DNA of 34,035 nt from JAGPUQ01 sp947084925 (GTDB lineage: Bacteria; Pseudomonadota; Gammaproteobacteria; Pseudomonadales; Porticoccaceae): the NCBI GenBank assembly GCA_947084925.1, contig CAMTUJ010000035.1, positions 1 to 34,035 on the forward strand. The letters run 5' to 3'. The notes beneath the pieces were generated by a model. The model did not search any database and was not told the DNA's origin. It saw nothing but the letters and a program-made list of their open reading frames with translations. Below are positions 23,176-34,035 of the stretch, in pieces. A program made the translations under genes and the position numbers. Every line of letters begins with the position of its first letter. Positions within the stretch are counted from its first letter, which is position 1.

Positions 23176-24657
23176 TCAGAGCGGCACAATGTCGAACTGC
23201 TCCTGGGAATAAACGCTCTCCACCCGGAACTCGATGGGTCGCTTGATGAAGGCTTCGAGGTCGGCGACATCGGTCGAGTTTTCGGCGAGCAGGCGGTCGA
23301 TCACGCTGTGCGCCGCCATCACGCGAATCTTCTCGCACTCGAAGGTCCGTGCTTCACGCAGAATCTCGCGGAATATCTCGAAAGTGACGGTCTCGGGCGA
23401 CTTCATGTAGCCCCTGCCGTTGCAGACACCACAGGGCTCGCAGAGTTGCTGTTGCAGGTTCTCGTGGGTGCGCTTGCGGGTCATTTCCACCAGGCCGAGC
23501 TGGGACACGCCGGAAATCGTGAGTTTGGCGCGATCGTTCGCGAGCGCATTTTCCAGCGCACGCAGCACCTGGCGGCGGTGCTCGGGATCCTGCATGTCGA
23601 TGAAATCGAGGATGATGATGCCGCCCAGATTGCGCAGGCGGATCTGGCGGGCGATGGCGCCGGCGGCTTCGACATTGGTCTTGAAAATGGTCTGTTCGAG
23701 GTTGTGACGCCCGGTGTAGGAGCCGGTGTTGACGTCGATGGTGGTCATCGCCTCGTTCTGGTCGATGACCAGATAGCCGCCCGACTTGAGGTCCACCCGC
23801 CGCTCCAGCGCGCGCGAGATTTCCTCCTCCACGCCGTACAGCGAAAACAGCGGGCGCTCGCCCCGGTAGCGTTCGATCAGATCCCGGACCTCGGAATTGA
23901 AGTACGCGGTGAAGCGCCCGAACAGATCGAACACCTCGTCGGAATCCACCCGGATGCGGTCGATGCCCTCGGGATTGAGGTCGCGCAGGGTGCGCAGGGT
24001 CAGCGGCAGGTCCTCGTAGAGACAGCCGACCGCCTCGCTGGACGCGATCTTGTCCTTGACGTAGGCCCAGAGCCGGTGGAGGAAGGCGACCTCCGCGCTC
24101 AGCTCCTCGCGGGTCGCGCCTTCGGCCACGGTGCGGATGATGTAGCCGCTGGGTTCCTCACAAACTTCATGTCCCGCGATCGCCAGTTCGAGATCCTGGC
24201 GCAGGCGCTCGCGCTCGGCTTCGTCCTCGATCCGCTGCGAGATCCCGATGTGATCGGTCTTGGGCATGAACACGAGCAGGCGCGACGACACCGACAGGAA
24301 GGTGGTGAGACGCGGCCCCTTGGTGCCGATGGGGTCCTTGAGCGCCTGTACCGCGAGCACGTCGCCCTCGCGCAGCAGATCCCGGATATCGCGCTCGCCG
24401 CTCGCCCAGCGGTCGACGGTTTCGCCGGCGCGCGGACGCAGGTCGTTGATGTGGATGAAGCCGGCCTTGTCGCGCCCGATGTCGATGAAGGCGGCCTGCA
24501 TTCCGGGCATCACCCGAACCACCTTGCCTTTGTAGATGTTGCCCACCAGGCCGCGTTTTTGCGCGCGCTCGATGCTGATTTCCTGCAAGACGCCGTTATC
24601 GACCCGGGCGACCCGGGTCTCCGAGGGCGTGATGTTGATCAGTATCTCTCCGCTCAT
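23176..24657 (-). CDS. rng: Ribonuclease G
   Basis: 493 residues from the ATG at 24657, which overlaps the maf stop (ATGA); this gives MSGEILINITPSETRVA, matching known RNase G starts, so the upstream in-frame extension to 24693 is rejected. An S1 RNA-binding domain lies at about 38-125 (GNIYKGKVVRVMPGMQAAF). The DNase I-like catalytic part has D308 (TTIDVNTGSYTGR) and D351 (IIILDFIDMQ), and the zinc-link cysteines are C409 and C412 (CGVC). It lacks the long C-terminal scaffold of RNase E. RNase G matures the 5' end of 16S rRNA and degrades some mRNAs. Its place after mreBCD-maf is conserved (cafA). Confidence 0.95.
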   Translation of the reverse strand: MSGEILINITPSETRVARVDNGVLQEISIERAQKRGLVGNIYKGKVVRVMPGMQAAFIDIGRDKAGFIHINDLRPRAGETVDRWASGERDIRDLLREGDVLAVQALKDPIGTKGPRLTTFLSVSSRLLVFMPKTDHIGISQRIEDEAERERLRQDLELAIAGHEVCEEPSGYIIRTVAEGATREELSAEVAFLHRLWAYVKDKIASSEAVGCLYEDLPLTLRTLRDLNPEGIDRIRVDSDEVFDLFGRFTAYFNSEVRDLIERYRGERPLFSLYGVEEEISRALERRVDLKSGGYLVIDQNEAMTTIDVNTGSYTGRHNLEQTIFKTNVEAAGAIARQIRLRNLGGIIILDFIDMQDPEHRRQVLRALENALANDRAKLTISGVSQLGLVEMTRKRTHENLQQQLCEPCGVCNGRGYMKSPETVTFEIFREILREARTFECEKIRVMAAHSVIDRLLAENSTDVADLEAFIKRPIEFRVESVYSQEQFDIVPL

Positions 24658-25313
24658 ACCCGGCTCAGTCCACAGTCGATGGCAAAATCGCACAACAGTT
24701 TATAGGTTTCAGCCACCGGGAGCCCGACGACTCCGGAGTAACTGCCCTCGATGCGGGTCACGAAGACGCCGCCCATGCCCTGCAACGCGTAGCCGCCGGC
24801 CTTGTCCGCCGGTTCGCCGCTGCGCCAGTAGGCGCGGCATTCGGCGGCCGACAGCTCACGGAAGGTTACCGCGGTCTCCACCAGGACGCCGGCCGCGGTC
24901 GCGCCCCGCACCAGAGCGACCGCCGTGAAGACCTGGTGCGTGCGCCCGGACAATGCCATCAGCATGGCGACCGCGTCCGCTTCGGAGACCGGCTTGCCGA
25001 GCAGACGGCCATCGCAGACCACGGTGGTGTCGGCGCCCAGCACCGGCAGGGCACCGCCGGTGGCGGCGGCGACGGCGCGCGCCTTGGCGAGCGCCAGGCG
25101 GGCCACATAGTCGCGCGGAAGTTCGGCGGGTTCGGGGGTTTCATCAAGCTGCGCGGGAACCACGGCGAAGCGGACGCCGATACCCGCCAGCAGGGCGCTG
25201 CGCCGCGGCGAGGCCGACGCCAGCACCAGGTCCGCCGCCACGATGGCCACCGTGCCGCCGTGCGCGGCACTCGCGCGGCCACCCGCTAGCGCGGCATCAC
25301 CAGCCGCGGTCAT
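24654..25313 (-). CDS. maf: Maf-type nucleoside triphosphate pyrophosphatase
   Basis: 219 residues from the ATG at 25313 (17-base overlap with mreD). The first 25 residues precede the usual Maf start, so a GTG at 25250 is an alternative. Motifs: LVLASASPRRSALL (29-42), LGADTTVVCDGRLLGKP, and GYALQGMGGVFVTRIEGSYS near the end. Maf proteins hydrolyse dTTP/UTP or modified nucleotides to monophosphates; the YhdE branch next to mreD is the dTTP/UTP type. It overlaps rng by 4 bases. It belongs to the mre operon in most gammaproteobacteria. Confidence 0.93.
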   Translation of the reverse strand: MTAAGDAALAGGRASAAHGGTVAIVAADLVLASASPRRSALLAGIGVRFAVVPAQLDETPEPAELPRDYVARLALAKARAVAAATGGALPVLGADTTVVCDGRLLGKPVSEADAVAMLMALSGRTHQVFTAVALVRGATAAGVLVETAVTFRELSAAECRAYWRSGEPADKAGGYALQGMGGVFVTRIEGSYSGVVGLPVAETYKLLCDFAIDCGLSRV

Positions 25314-25776
25314 GCAACCGTCCCAGCAGCAACACCAGCAGCGGCCAGGCCAGCATCGCGCCCAGCGCGGAGTGGAACTGGGCCAGACGCAGGGTGCCGC
25401 CTGCCTCGATCAGGCCAAATGCCACCATGATGAGCTGGAACGCCAGCGTCAACGCGCCCGCGACCAGGCCCTGATACGGGATGCTGAAATGACGCACCCG
25501 GTGTTCAAGCAGTTGCGCCAGATACGCCGTGACACAGAACGCCAGGGCATATTCCCCGGCCGGGGTGCCGAGCATCAGGTCCAGTAGCAGACCGACCAGA
25601 AACGCGAACCCCAGCCCGTAGAGAACGGGCCCGAACAGCACCCAGTACAGGGTGACCAGCAGCACCATGGGCGGCATCAGAAACTGTGCCCAGGAGCGGA
25701 CGCCGTTCATGCTCAGCACCAGCGCGATGCCCACGGAACCCGCAACCTGCAGCACGGCGTTGCCTCTAGCCGCCAT
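25297..25776 (-). CDS. mreD: Rod shape-determining protein MreD
   Basis: 159 residues and almost wholly hydrophobic, with about five membrane helices (for example VLLVTLYWVLFGPVLYGLGF and LAWPLLVLLLGRL). The typical MreD segment F-x-x-G-L-x-x-D-x-x-x-G-T-P-x-G is seen as FLVGLLLDLMLGTPAGEYAL. It works with MreB and MreC to position the lateral peptidoglycan synthesis machinery. It overlaps mreC by 11 bases and maf by 17, so the three are translated as a chain. Confidence 0.92.
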   Translation of the reverse strand: MAARGNAVLQVAGSVGIALVLSMNGVRSWAQFLMPPMVLLVTLYWVLFGPVLYGLGFAFLVGLLLDLMLGTPAGEYALAFCVTAYLAQLLEHRVRHFSIPYQGLVAGALTLAFQLIMVAFGLIEAGGTLRLAQFHSALGAMLAWPLLVLLLGRLHDRGW

Positions 25777-26611
25777 GAGGCGACCCGGACGCCGGTTCGG
25801 GAAACACCAGCAGCAGATGCCGGCTGCGATCGAGTCCGGCTACCGGCGTAACCGCGACCTCGACGAACGGCTGTCCGGGGTCATGCGCGACACTCGCCAC
25901 CCGGCCGACCGGATACCCGGCGGGAAAACGCCCCCCGAGGCCCGAGGTCACCAGCAGATCATCGACCGCGACCTCCAGCGTGGGCGGCACATGGCGGAGA
26001 CGCAGACGGCGGAAGTCCCCGGTACCTTCGGCGATGGCACGCACGTCGGTACCCGCCACGCGAACCGGCACGGCATGGCGCTCGTCGCTGATCAGCAGGA
26101 CTTCCGCCCGCGCCGCCGACACCTGCACCACCTGCCCCATCAGCCCCGCGCCATCCAGCACGGCCTGACCGACAAAGGCACCGTCGTGCTCGCCGCGATT
26201 GATGGTGATCTGGTGGCGCCGGGGATCGGGGGAGACTCCGATCAGCTCCGCCATCAGCGGGCGCAGCTTGGCCGTTTGCTGCGCATTGAGGAGTGTGCGC
26301 AGGCGGACATTTTCCGCGTCGAGTTCGGCGAGCTGCTGGAGCTGGCCCTTGAGCACCAGCACCTCGGCCTGCAATTGCCGGTTTTCGACCGCGAGGCCGC
26401 CCGGTCCCGCGACGTTGGCGCGGCTCCATGCGGCCACCTCGCCGGGCACATTGCCGAGCCAGTAGAGCGGGCGCGCCGCCGTTTCGAGCCAGGCCCGCGC
26501 CGGGGCGAACACGCCGGTGTAGTGGTCGGCGAGGAGCAGCACCACGGCCAGCGCCACCAGCAGCAGCATGCGCGGCGCCGACACCTGTTTGGTGAACAGC
26601 TTCTTCTCCAT
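25766..26611 (-). CDS. mreC: Rod shape-determining protein MreC
   Basis: 281 residues. One N-terminal membrane helix (MLLLVALAVVLLLADHYTG), then a coiled coil at about 75-110 (LAVENRQLQAEVLVLKGQLQ), then the periplasmic beta-barrel domain with ELIGVSPDPRRHQITINRG, GAGLMGQVVQVS and TSGLGGRFPAGYPVGRV. MreC links MreB inside the cell to penicillin-binding proteins outside. It follows mreB after 49 bases; a GC hairpin lies in that gap. Confidence 0.93.
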   Translation of the reverse strand: MEKKLFTKQVSAPRMLLLVALAVVLLLADHYTGVFAPARAWLETAARPLYWLGNVPGEVAAWSRANVAGPGGLAVENRQLQAEVLVLKGQLQQLAELDAENVRLRTLLNAQQTAKLRPLMAELIGVSPDPRRHQITINRGEHDGAFVGQAVLDGAGLMGQVVQVSAARAEVLLISDERHAVPVRVAGTDVRAIAEGTGDFRRLRLRHVPPTLEVAVDDLLVTSGLGGRFPAGYPVGRVASVAHDPGQPFVEVAVTPVAGLDRSRHLLLVFPEPASGSPHGG

Positions 26612-26635
26612 GGCACTCCGCGACCGTTCGGCACA

Positions 26636-26650
26636 GGGGCGGCGCGCCCC
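26636..26650. other. GC hairpin between mreB and mreC
   Basis: GGGGCG-GCG-CGCCCC: a perfect six-base stem with a three-base loop in the 49-base gap, with no T tract. It could slow the polymerase or protect the mreB 3' end, giving more MreB than MreCD. It could also be chance in GC-rich DNA. Confidence 0.35.
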
Positions 26651-26660
26651 CGCGACCGGC

Positions 26661-27701
26661 TCAGGTCATGAGGATATCGAGACGGCGCTTGTCCATCATC
26701 TGTAGCGCCTTGCCGCCACCGCGCGCGACGCAGGTGAGCGGATCCTCGGCGATGATCACCGGCAACCCGGTCTCGTGAGTGATCAGCAGGTCGATATCCC
26801 GCAACAGCGCGCCGCCGCCCGTGACCACGATGCCGGTCTCGGCGATGTCCGACGCGAGCTCCGGCGGCGACTGTTCGAGCACCCGCTTGACGCCCTGGAT
26901 GATGGCGGCCAGCGGTTCCTGCAGGGCTTCCAGGATTTCATCGCTGTTGAGTGTGAAGCTCTTGGGCACGCCTTCGGCCAGATTGCGCCCGCGCACATCG
27001 ATCTCGCGGACTTCCTTGCTCGGGTAGGCGCCGCCGATTTCCACCTTGATGCGCTCGGCGGTGGCGTCGCCGATCACGCTGCCGTATTTGCGGCGCACGA
27101 AATTGATGATCGCCTCGTCGAAGCGGTCGCCGCCCATGCGGATCGAATCCGAGAACACCACCCCGTTGAGGGACAGGATGGCCACCTCGGTGGTGCCACC
27201 GCCGATATCCACCACCATCGAACCGCAGGCCTCGTGCACCGGCATGCCGGCACCGATCGCCGCCGCCATCGGCTCCTCGATCAGGAATACCTCGCGCGCG
27301 CCGGCCCGCTCGGCGGATTCGCGGATCGCGCGTTTTTCCACTTCGGTGGCCAGACAGGGCACCGACACCAGCACCCGGGGACTCGGTGGGATGAAACTGT
27401 GGGAGTGGACCTTCTTGATGAAGTACTGGAGCATTTTTTCGGTCACCTGAAAGTCGGCGATGACGCCGTCCTTCAGGGGTCGAATGGCCGTGATGTTGCC
27501 CGGCGTGCGGCCCAGCATCCGCTTGGCATCCGCGCCCACCGCCTCGACCGATTTCTGGCCGTGGTGGTGGCGGATCGCCACTACCGAGGGCTCATTGAGC
27601 ACAATGCCCTTGTTGTCGATATAAATGAGCGTGTTGGCGGTTCCCAGGTCGATCGACAGATCGTTCGAGAACATTCCGCGCAAGCGTTTGATCATGGACA
27701 A
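26661..27701 (-). CDS. mreB: Rod shape-determining protein MreB (bacterial actin)
   Basis: 346 residues if started at the TTG at 27701, which has AGGA (27712-27709) at an ideal 7-base spacing; the ATG at 27695 gives the more usual MIKRLRGMFSNDLSIDLGT start but is 13 bases from that site. Actin-fold motifs: SIDLGTANTLIYIDNKGIVL (phosphate 1), VVDIGGGTTEVAILSL (phosphate 2) and TGIVVTGGGALLRDIDLLI (adenosine). MreB forms membrane-bound filaments that direct rod-shaped growth. First gene of the minus-strand operon, divergent from gatC with a 156-base gap. The sequence is close to pseudomonad MreB. Confidence 0.96.
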   Translation of the reverse strand: MSMIKRLRGMFSNDLSIDLGTANTLIYIDNKGIVLNEPSVVAIRHHHGQKSVEAVGADAKRMLGRTPGNITAIRPLKDGVIADFQVTEKMLQYFIKKVHSHSFIPPSPRVLVSVPCLATEVEKRAIRESAERAGAREVFLIEEPMAAAIGAGMPVHEACGSMVVDIGGGTTEVAILSLNGVVFSDSIRMGGDRFDEAIINFVRRKYGSVIGDATAERIKVEIGGAYPSKEVREIDVRGRNLAEGVPKSFTLNSDEILEALQEPLAAIIQGVKRVLEQSPPELASDIAETGIVVTGGGALLRDIDLLITHETGLPVIIAEDPLTCVARGGGKALQMMDKRRLDILMT

Positions 27702-27857
27702 ATGGAATTCCTGCTAAGGGGCCGGCGGCGGCGCCACCGGGCGGCGAATAGGGGTGCGACCGCGGACCAACTCCCGCTCCGGGATTCAGCTCGGGCGGCC
27801 ATCCGTGGTACCCTGTTGGCGTTACCGGAAGCTCGTGAAACAGGCGGAAACTATAGC

Positions 27858-28145
27858 ATGTCGATCCAACGCGCCGACATCGAAAAATTGGCCGAGCTGG
27901 CGCGTATCCACGTCAATGAGGATACCGTCACCGCCACGACACTCGGCATCAACCGGGTGCTGGAGTTGATCGACCAACTGCGCGCCGCCGACACCACCGG
28001 CATCGCGCCCCTGGCAAACCCCCTCGACGCCACCCAGCGCCTGCGCGAGGACCTGGTGTCCGAAACCATCGATCGGGACGCGCTCCAGGCCGCCGCCCCG
28101 GCGGTCGAGGCCGGGCTCTACCTGGTGCCCAAAGTCGTCGAGTGA
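27858..28145 (+). CDS. gatC: Asp-tRNA(Asn)/Glu-tRNA(Gln) amidotransferase subunit C
   Basis: 95 residues from the ATG at 27858; longer readings upstream run into the mreB promoter region. The GatC pattern is clear: IEKLAELARIHVNEDTV, then RVLELIDQLRAADTTGIAPL, then LREDLVSETIDRDALQAAAP and the end GLYLVPKVVE. It wraps around GatA and GatB to stabilise the complex. It precedes gatA by 57 bases and is divergent from mreB. The ribosome site is weak (GGCGGAAA). Confidence 0.94.
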   Translation: MSIQRADIEKLAELARIHVNEDTVTATTLGINRVLELIDQLRAADTTGIAPLANPLDATQRLREDLVSETIDRDALQAAAPAVEAGLYLVPKVVE

Positions 28146-28202
28146 TCGTGCGCACGCCGCCAGCGCCGGCGGCACCCCGCAGCCCTGTACGGACAATGTT
28201 CA

Positions 28203-29665
28203 ATGCATGACCTGACCCTTGCCCAGATGTGCCACGGCCTGGCGCGCCGGGACTTTTCCAGCGCCGAACTCACGCGCCATCTGCTGGAGCGCATCGGCAC
28301 GGCCAATCCGCGCTACAACGCCTTCATCACCACCACGCCGGAAACGGCGCTGGCGCAGGCCGCCGCCGCCGACCAGCGCCGCGCCGCGGGCGATGCCCCG
28401 GCACTGTGCGGTCTGCCCATCGCCCACAAGGACATTTTCTGCACGCGCGGCCTGCGCACCAGTTGCGGCTCGCGGATGCTCGACAACTTCGTGCCGCCCT
28501 ACGACGCCACCGTGGTCGAGCGGCTCGCCGCCGCCGGCGCCGTGGTGCTCGGCAAGACCAACATGGACGAGTTCGCCATGGGCTCGTCCAACGAGACCAG
28601 CTACTACGGACCGGTGAAAAACCCCTGGGCGACCACCTGCGTCCCGGGCGGTTCCTCCGGCGGTTCGGCGGCGGCGCTGGCGGCGCGTCTGGTGCCGGGC
28701 GCCACCGCCTCGGATACCGGCGGCTCCATTCGCCAGCCGGCCGCGCTGTGCGGCGTCACCGGGCTCAAGCCCACCTACGGGCGGGTGTCCCGCTGGGGCA
28801 TGATCGCCTTTGCCTCCAGCCTCGACCAGGCCGGCCCCATGGCGCGCACCGCCGAGGACGTGGCGCTGCTGTTGCAGGTCATGGCGGGCTTCGACGCGCG
28901 CGATTCCACCTGCCTCGACCGTCCCGTGCCCGACTACGCCGCGACCCTGGAGCAACCCCTCGCGGGACTCCGCATCGGCGTGCCGGACGAGTATTTCGGC
29001 GCCGGCCTCAACCCCGGCACCGAGCGCGCGGTGCGCGAGGCGCTCGCCGAATTCCAGCGCCAGGGCGCCCACCTGGTGGCCATCAGCCTGCCCCATTCCG
29101 GGCTCGCGGTGCCCGCCTACTATGTGATCGCGCCCACCGAAGCCTCCGCCAACCTGGCGCGCTTCGACGGCGTCCGCTACGGCCACCGCTGCGCCGACCC
29201 GGTCGATCTGCGCGACCTGTACATGCGCTCCCGGGAAGAGGGCTTCGGCGACGAGGTCAAACGCCGCATCCTGATCGGCACCTACTGCCTGTCGGCCGGC
29301 TACTACGACGCCTACTACAACAAGGCGCAGCAGGTGCGACGCCTGATCCGGCAGGATTTTCTCGACGCCTTCGCGAAGGTGGACCTGATCCTGGGCCCCA
29401 CCTGCCCCAACCCGGCCTTCGCCTTCGGCGCCAAGGGTGGCGATCCGGTCGCCATGTACCTCGAGGACATCTACACCATCGCCGCCAACCTCGCCGGGCT
29501 GCCGGCGCTGTCGGTGCCCTGCGGTCTGGTGGACGCCAAACCCGTGGGCCTGCAGATCATCGGCAACTACTTCGACGAGGCGCGCATGCTGAACGCCGCC
29601 CACCGCTACCAGTTGGCGACCGGCTGGCATCGACTGGCGCCGCCGGCGCTGACGGAGGCCGCCGC

Positions 29666-29669
<4 letters not shown>
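28203..29669 (+). CDS. gatA: Asp-tRNA(Asn)/Glu-tRNA(Gln) amidotransferase subunit A
   Basis: 488 residues. It is an amidase-signature enzyme with the Ser-cisSer-Lys triad K76 (PIAHKDIF), S151 (VPGGSSGGSAAALAA) and S175 (ASDTGGSIRQPA). It releases ammonia from glutamine for GatB, which amidates Glu-tRNA(Gln) or Asp-tRNA(Asn). Length and motifs are normal. Its stop overlaps the gatB start (ATGA). A second long open frame within it (28229 onward, joining gatB) is a codon-bias shadow. Confidence 0.96.
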
Positions 29670-31108
<1,439 letters not shown>

Positions 31109-31303
31109 GGATGCTCTGAATAATCACGTAATCGTCATTCCCGCGCAGTGCCTGCCCACGCGGGACATCGCCATGCGTAGGGCGGATAAGCGTCAGCGCA
31201 TCCGCCGTGATCGCGGCGCCGCTCTCGCCGTCGAGCGCGTGGCTTTTTCGGTGGGTGCGCTGCGCTTATCCGCCCTACGGTACCTTATTCACACAGCCTC
31301 TTC
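31109..31303. repeat. Intergenic repeat, copy A (GTAGGGCGGATAAGCG type)
   Basis: It begins right after the gatB stop with a CTCTGAATAA segment, then a hairpin TCCCGCG (31139-31145)/CGCGGGA (31159-31165). Next comes a 17-base perfect inverted repeat, CGTAGGGCGGATAAGCG (31176-31192) against CGCTTATCCGCCCTACG (31263-31279), enclosing about 70 bases. It ends near TTATTCACACAGCCTC (31287-31302). A second copy begins after the hydratase/dehydrogenase gene at 33786. No open frame or transposase is inside. Confidence 0.75.
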
Positions 31304-31352
31304 TGTGGGCATACCGGTTATTCTGAGCATCCATAATGAAGGGGACATCGCC

Positions 31353-31643
31353 ATGGCGTTGAAAAAAGACAAGGTGCAGATCATCGGCGAAGTCTTCGAC
31401 GCGGCGCGCCTGCGCGGCTTCCTCGACTACCAGCCGCCCGCCGGCGTCGACGCCGATTACCATGTGCTGGAGAAAGCCTACCGGGGCATGGGCACGGAGA
31501 ATTTCGCGGACTTCCTGGCGCTGTTCGTCGCCGCCGGTCGCAACCCGCGCGCCACCAATCCCGCCGGACAAACCCTGGCCGAGGTGATCCGCGCGCAACG
31601 CCACGCCGAACCCTATCTGGCGGCACTCGCCCGTCTCGCCTGA
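31353..31643 (+). CDS. PA4642-family small protein
   Basis: 96 residues from the ATG at 31353, with AAGGGGA ending eight bases upstream; the open frame extends back into the repeat but has no support there. The pattern MALKKDKVQIIGEVFDAARL, then LEKAYRGMGTENFADFLALF, then AAGRNPRATNPAGQTLAEVI matches a small uncharacterised family I know from pseudomonads (PA4642). It has no signal peptide, membrane helix or cysteine, so it is probably a soluble cytosolic protein, mostly helical. Function is unknown. It lies between the repeat copy A and the hydratase/dehydrogenase gene (57-base gap), possibly in one transcript. Confidence 0.75.
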   Translation: MALKKDKVQIIGEVFDAARLRGFLDYQPPAGVDADYHVLEKAYRGMGTENFADFLALFVAAGRNPRATNPAGQTLAEVIRAQRHAEPYLAALARLA

Positions 31644-31700
31644 GCCGCGCGCCAACCGCCTCTCCCATCCTGAAACCCGCAACTCACTGAGGAATCCATC

Positions 31701-33785
<2,085 letters not shown>

Positions 33786-34035
33786 GGGCACTCTGAATAA
33801 CTTAATCGTCGTTCCCGCGCAGTGCCTGCCCCCGCGAAGGCGGGGGCGGGGCGGGAACCCAGGAATATCAGGGCCTTCTGGATGCCCGCTTCCGAGGCTG
33901 TGTGAAAACCCAACAGACAGCGCAAATGTCGGAAACACCCATCGCAGGGAGGGCAAAGGCCGATAGGTCGCGCCCACGCGGGGCATCTCCATGCGTAGGG
34001 CGGATAAGCGCCAGCGCATCCGCCGTGATCGCGGC
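33786..34035. repeat. Intergenic repeat, copy B, with inserted segment (runs off window)
   Basis: It starts like copy A (CTCTGAATAA, then TTCCCGCGCAGTGCCTGCCC), but about 140 bases are inserted before the shared CACGCGGG(A/G)CATC and GTAGGGCGGATAAGCG parts resume (33973 onward). The insert and its edge form a strong nested hairpin: GTTCCCGC (33811-33818) with GCGGGAAC (33851-33858), and inside it CCCCCGC-GAAG-GCGGGGG (33829-33846). The insert also contains GAGGCTGTGTGAAAAC (33894-33909), whose reverse complement resembles the end of copy A. The right inverted repeat lies outside the window. Confidence 0.7.

Noticed and set aside
26775..28145. Plus-strand frame of 456 codons ending in GatC
   Set aside because: Only the last 95 codons are real (gatC); the rest is antisense to mreB.

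Overview
The window looks like chromosomal DNA from a high-G+C gammaproteobacterium. The main evidence is the gene order gatBAC | mreB-mreC-mreD-maf-rng-yhdP-nitrilase, with gatCAB divergent from mreBCD, as I know it from Pseudomonas and relatives. The small protein between gatB and the fatty-acid gene also belongs to a family I know from pseudomonads (PA4642-like). I cannot name the genus.

Two domains of different character meet near 10.1-10.5 kb. Bases 1 to about 10,130 are visibly poorer in G+C (28 of 60 bases in 9121-9180, against 45 of 60 in 12721-12780). They carry a cluster of envelope and osmotic-stress genes: a PAS sensor kinase fragment, a DUF883 (YqjD/ElaB-like) membrane protein, a CsbD-like protein, a three-BON-domain periplasmic protein, a phospholipase D/cardiolipin synthase-like lipoprotein coupled to an unknown secreted protein, a glycine-zipper lipoprotein, a Crp/Fnr-family regulator, a 48-residue Lmo0937-like membrane protein, and an ABC-2 type exporter. 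Five of the promoter regions contain a shared site, about GTGCG-N4-CGCAC followed by (A/C)GA(C/T). Each points toward its gene and lies 17-18 bases before a -10-like hexamer. This is the layout of a class II Crp/Fnr-activated promoter, and a Crp/Fnr regulator is encoded in the middle of the cluster. I regard this probable self-contained regulon as the most interesting signal in the window.

From 10.16 kb the DNA is GC-rich. On the minus strand come a DUF2442 gene with the 3' remnant of a DUF4160 partner, then a compact operon for the cytosolic NAD-linked molybdenum formate dehydrogenase (fdsG-fdsB-fdsA-fdhD-fdsD, nearly all overlapping). Next are a secreted methionine sulfoxide reductase B (minus) and a divergent BKACE/DUF849 enzyme (plus). 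The BKACE gene ends tail-to-tail with a nitrilase-family gene across a 149-bp inverted-repeat element that supplies both stop codons.

From 27.7 kb down to 18.4 kb on the minus strand runs the cell-shape and RNA-processing operon mreB-mreC-mreD-maf-rng-yhdP-nitrilase. Divergent from it are gatC, gatA and gatB (tRNA-dependent transamidation), a small PA4642-family protein and a bifunctional enoyl-CoA hydratase/3-hydroxyacyl-CoA dehydrogenase. Two copies of a GTAGGGCGGATAAGCG-type intergenic repeat flank the last two genes. I saw no tRNA, rRNA, CRISPR array, prophage or transposase gene.
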